A stretch of 64,000 nt of DNA from Nocardioides sp. QY071 (GTDB lineage: Bacteria > Actinomycetota > Actinomycetes > Propionibacteriales > Nocardioidaceae), in assembly GCF_029961765.1 (NCBI RefSeq), contig NZ_CP124681.1, forward strand, positions 62,001-126,000. Direction: 5' to 3'. A program made the position numbers and the translations under genes. Shown here one piece after another: positions 62,793-64,000 of the stretch. The notes under the pieces are model-generated. The model saw only the letters and a list, made by a program, of their open reading frames with translations, was not told where the DNA came from and did no database searches. Each line of letters opens with the position of its first letter. The first letter of the stretch is position 1.

Positions 62793-63713
62793 GTGGGCGG
62801 TGTGCTGGAGGGCTTCGGGACGATCGCGATCGTCATCGCCCTCGGCGCGCTCCTGGCCGACCGCGGCATCGTCGACCTGCACGGCCAGCGCAGCCTGTCG
62901 CTGGCGTCGTTCTACCTCGCGAGCCCGGCGCTGCTGGTCACCGTGCTGGAGGACTCCGACCCGTCCCGGGTGCTGTCCGGGCCGCTGGTCGCGACGGCCG
63001 CCGGCGTGGTCGTCAGCGCCGGGATCATGGCCGCGATCGCACGGGTACGACGCCTCGACGCCGGCACCGCGGTGGTCGCGAGCCTGTGCTCGGCGTACGT
63101 CAACGCGGGCAACCTCGGCATCCCGATCGCGGCGTACGCGCTCGGTGACGCGGCGCTGGTCGTCCCGGCGCTGCTGATGCAGCTGCTGGTGCTCCAGCCG
63201 CTGGCGTTGACGGTCCTCGACGTGGTGACCAGCCCGGAGCGCCCGTCGCTCCTCAAGATCGCGTCGCGGCCGGTCACCAACCCGCTGACGATCGCGTCCT
63301 TCGCCGGCCTGCTGCTCGCCGGCACCGACACCGAGCTGCCGCAGGTCGTGCACGCGCCGCTGGAGCTGGTGGGTGGGATGGCGGTGCCCGCCATGCTGAT
63401 CGCGTACGGCGTCGCGCTCCGCCTCGGTCCGCTGCCGGGGCGCGGGGTGACGCCGCGGGCGCTGGCCACGGTCACCTCGCTGAAGATGGTGGTCCAGCCG
63501 GTGGCGGCGTACGTCGTCGGGAGGTTCGGGGTCGGTCTCGACGGCACCGACCTGTTCGCGGTGACCCTGCTCTCCGCGCTCCCGACCGCTCAGAACGTGT
63601 TCGTCGTCGCGATGAGATACGAGCGCGGCGTGCTGCTGGCCCGCGACGCCATCTTCGTGTCCACCCTCGCCTCGGCGCCGGTGGCGATCGGGATCTCCGC
63701 GCTGCTGGCCTGA
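62793..63713 (+). CDS. AEC-family transporter (auxin efflux carrier type)
   Basis: A 306-residue membrane carrier with about ten hydrophobic segments in two halves (GFGTIAIVIALGALLADRG; AYVNAGNLGIPIAAYALGD; and in the second half SALPTAQNVFVVAMRYERG). Bacterial members export or import small carboxylates such as malate or malonate. The GTG start has weak upstream GGGATC. It follows the tandem repeats. Confidence 0.85.
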   Translation: MGGVLEGFGTIAIVIALGALLADRGIVDLHGQRSLSLASFYLASPALLVTVLEDSDPSRVLSGPLVATAAGVVVSAGIMAAIARVRRLDAGTAVVASLCSAYVNAGNLGIPIAAYALGDAALVVPALLMQLLVLQPLALTVLDVVTSPERPSLLKIASRPVTNPLTIASFAGLLLAGTDTELPQVVHAPLELVGGMAVPAMLIAYGVALRLGPLPGRGVTPRALATVTSLKMVVQPVAAYVVGRFGVGLDGTDLFAVTLLSALPTAQNVFVVAMRYERGVLLARDAIFVSTLASAPVAIGISALLA

Positions 63714-63773
63714 TCGGGCCGCCGGGGGGAGACCCTCCCGTGGCGCGTGGGGTCGATGTCATAGGTTGCGCCT

Positions 63774-64000
63774 GTGGGAGTTGTCGGAGACCTCGATCGG
63801 GCGCAGCGGCGCAAGCCCGCTGTCGGCTTCCCGCTCGCGGTCATCTACAAGTTCTTCGACGACCAGGGCAACTACCTCGCGGCGATCCTCACCTTCTACG
63901 CCTTCTTGTCGATCTTCCCTCTCATGCTGCTCGGCACGTCGATCCTCGGGTTCATCCTGGAGGGCCGCGAGGCGCTGCAGGAGCAGGTCCTCGACTCGGC
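63774..64000 (+). CDS. YihY/BrkB-family membrane protein (partial, runs off the window)
   Basis: The first 75 codons from a GTG. VIYKFFDDQGNYLAAILTFYAFLSIFPLMLL is the YihY/BrkB signature, the first membrane helix of an inner-membrane protein once annotated as ribonuclease BN. The rest is beyond the window edge. Function of the family is not settled. Confidence 0.82.
   Translation, partial: MGVVGDLDRAQRRKPAVGFPLAVIYKFFDDQGNYLAAILTFYAFLSIFPLMLLGTSILGFILEGREALQEQVLDS

Overview
This is a GC-rich chromosomal stretch with frequent GTG and some TTG starts, and with many genes joined by ATGA, GTGA or TGATG stop/start overlaps. Gene content (an AlkB-rubredoxin fusion, a mycothiol-type DinB-fold protein, a membrane Ser/Thr kinase, an LCP protein, a flotillin, many MMPL and TetR genes) points to an actinomycete. 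Nocardioidaceae such as Nocardioides is my best guess; this is inference, since no rRNA gene is present. I saw no tRNA, rRNA, CRISPR array, transposase, phage gene or replication origin. The window is ordinary chromosome, rich in catabolic and exporter loci.

Layout. 1-4240: a small aromatic meta-cleavage set (flavin hydroxylase, extradiol dioxygenase, C-C hydrolase) divergent from a TetR gene, with a near-perfect operator between them. 3962-5678: an EamA exporter divergent from an Lrp/AsnC regulator. 5671-9720: an MMPL exporter divergent from a histidine kinase/response regulator pair. 9788-13063: a two-domain DUF4389 membrane protein, a nitroreductase, a small membrane protein and a glutathione peroxidase. 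13074-17569: two large palindromes, then a TetR/MMPL pair and an NAD(P)-binding protein divergent from another TetR. 17624-21707: an NfeD-like protein with flotillin, facing a second two-component system. 21883-25720: a small protein with a P450, then a Ser/Thr kinase with an outer SH3-like domain coupled to an M15 lipoprotein peptidase. 25877-28212: alkane hydroxylase (AlkB-rubredoxin), ferredoxin and TetR.

28275-36915: a second M15 lipoprotein, an alpha-methylacyl-CoA racemase, a DEAD-box helicase with a long leader, and a MerR regulator divergent from fadA-fadB. The racemase and fadA promoters carry the same TGACA-N7-TGTCA box, suggesting one regulon. 37040-46818: LCP protein, ABC exporter, ornithine aminotransferase, SDR, APH-like kinase, histidine phosphatase, VanZ-RDD protein, a second SDR and a secreted repeat protein. 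46893-50951: PadR, a 43-residue protein, an ABC ATPase and an FtsX permease, behind a 35-bp operator. 51037-60550: a TetR gene followed by a tightly coupled acyl-CoA pathway (DinB-fold protein, AtuA-like, acyl-CoA dehydrogenase, SRPBCC, biotin-dependent carboxylase beta and alpha, second acyl-CoA dehydrogenase). 60709-64000: small membrane and helical proteins, an epimerase, an AEC carrier and the start of a YihY/BrkB gene.

How it works together. The catabolic genes should turn alkanes, aromatics and methyl-branched acyl chains into acyl-CoAs that feed beta-oxidation (racemase, FadA, FadB) and the carboxylase pathway. Much of the rest serves the cell envelope (LCP, M15 peptidases, kinase, flotillin, MMPL). 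The least explained DNA is a composite palindromic repeat found at three sites, one of them inside the padR coding region.
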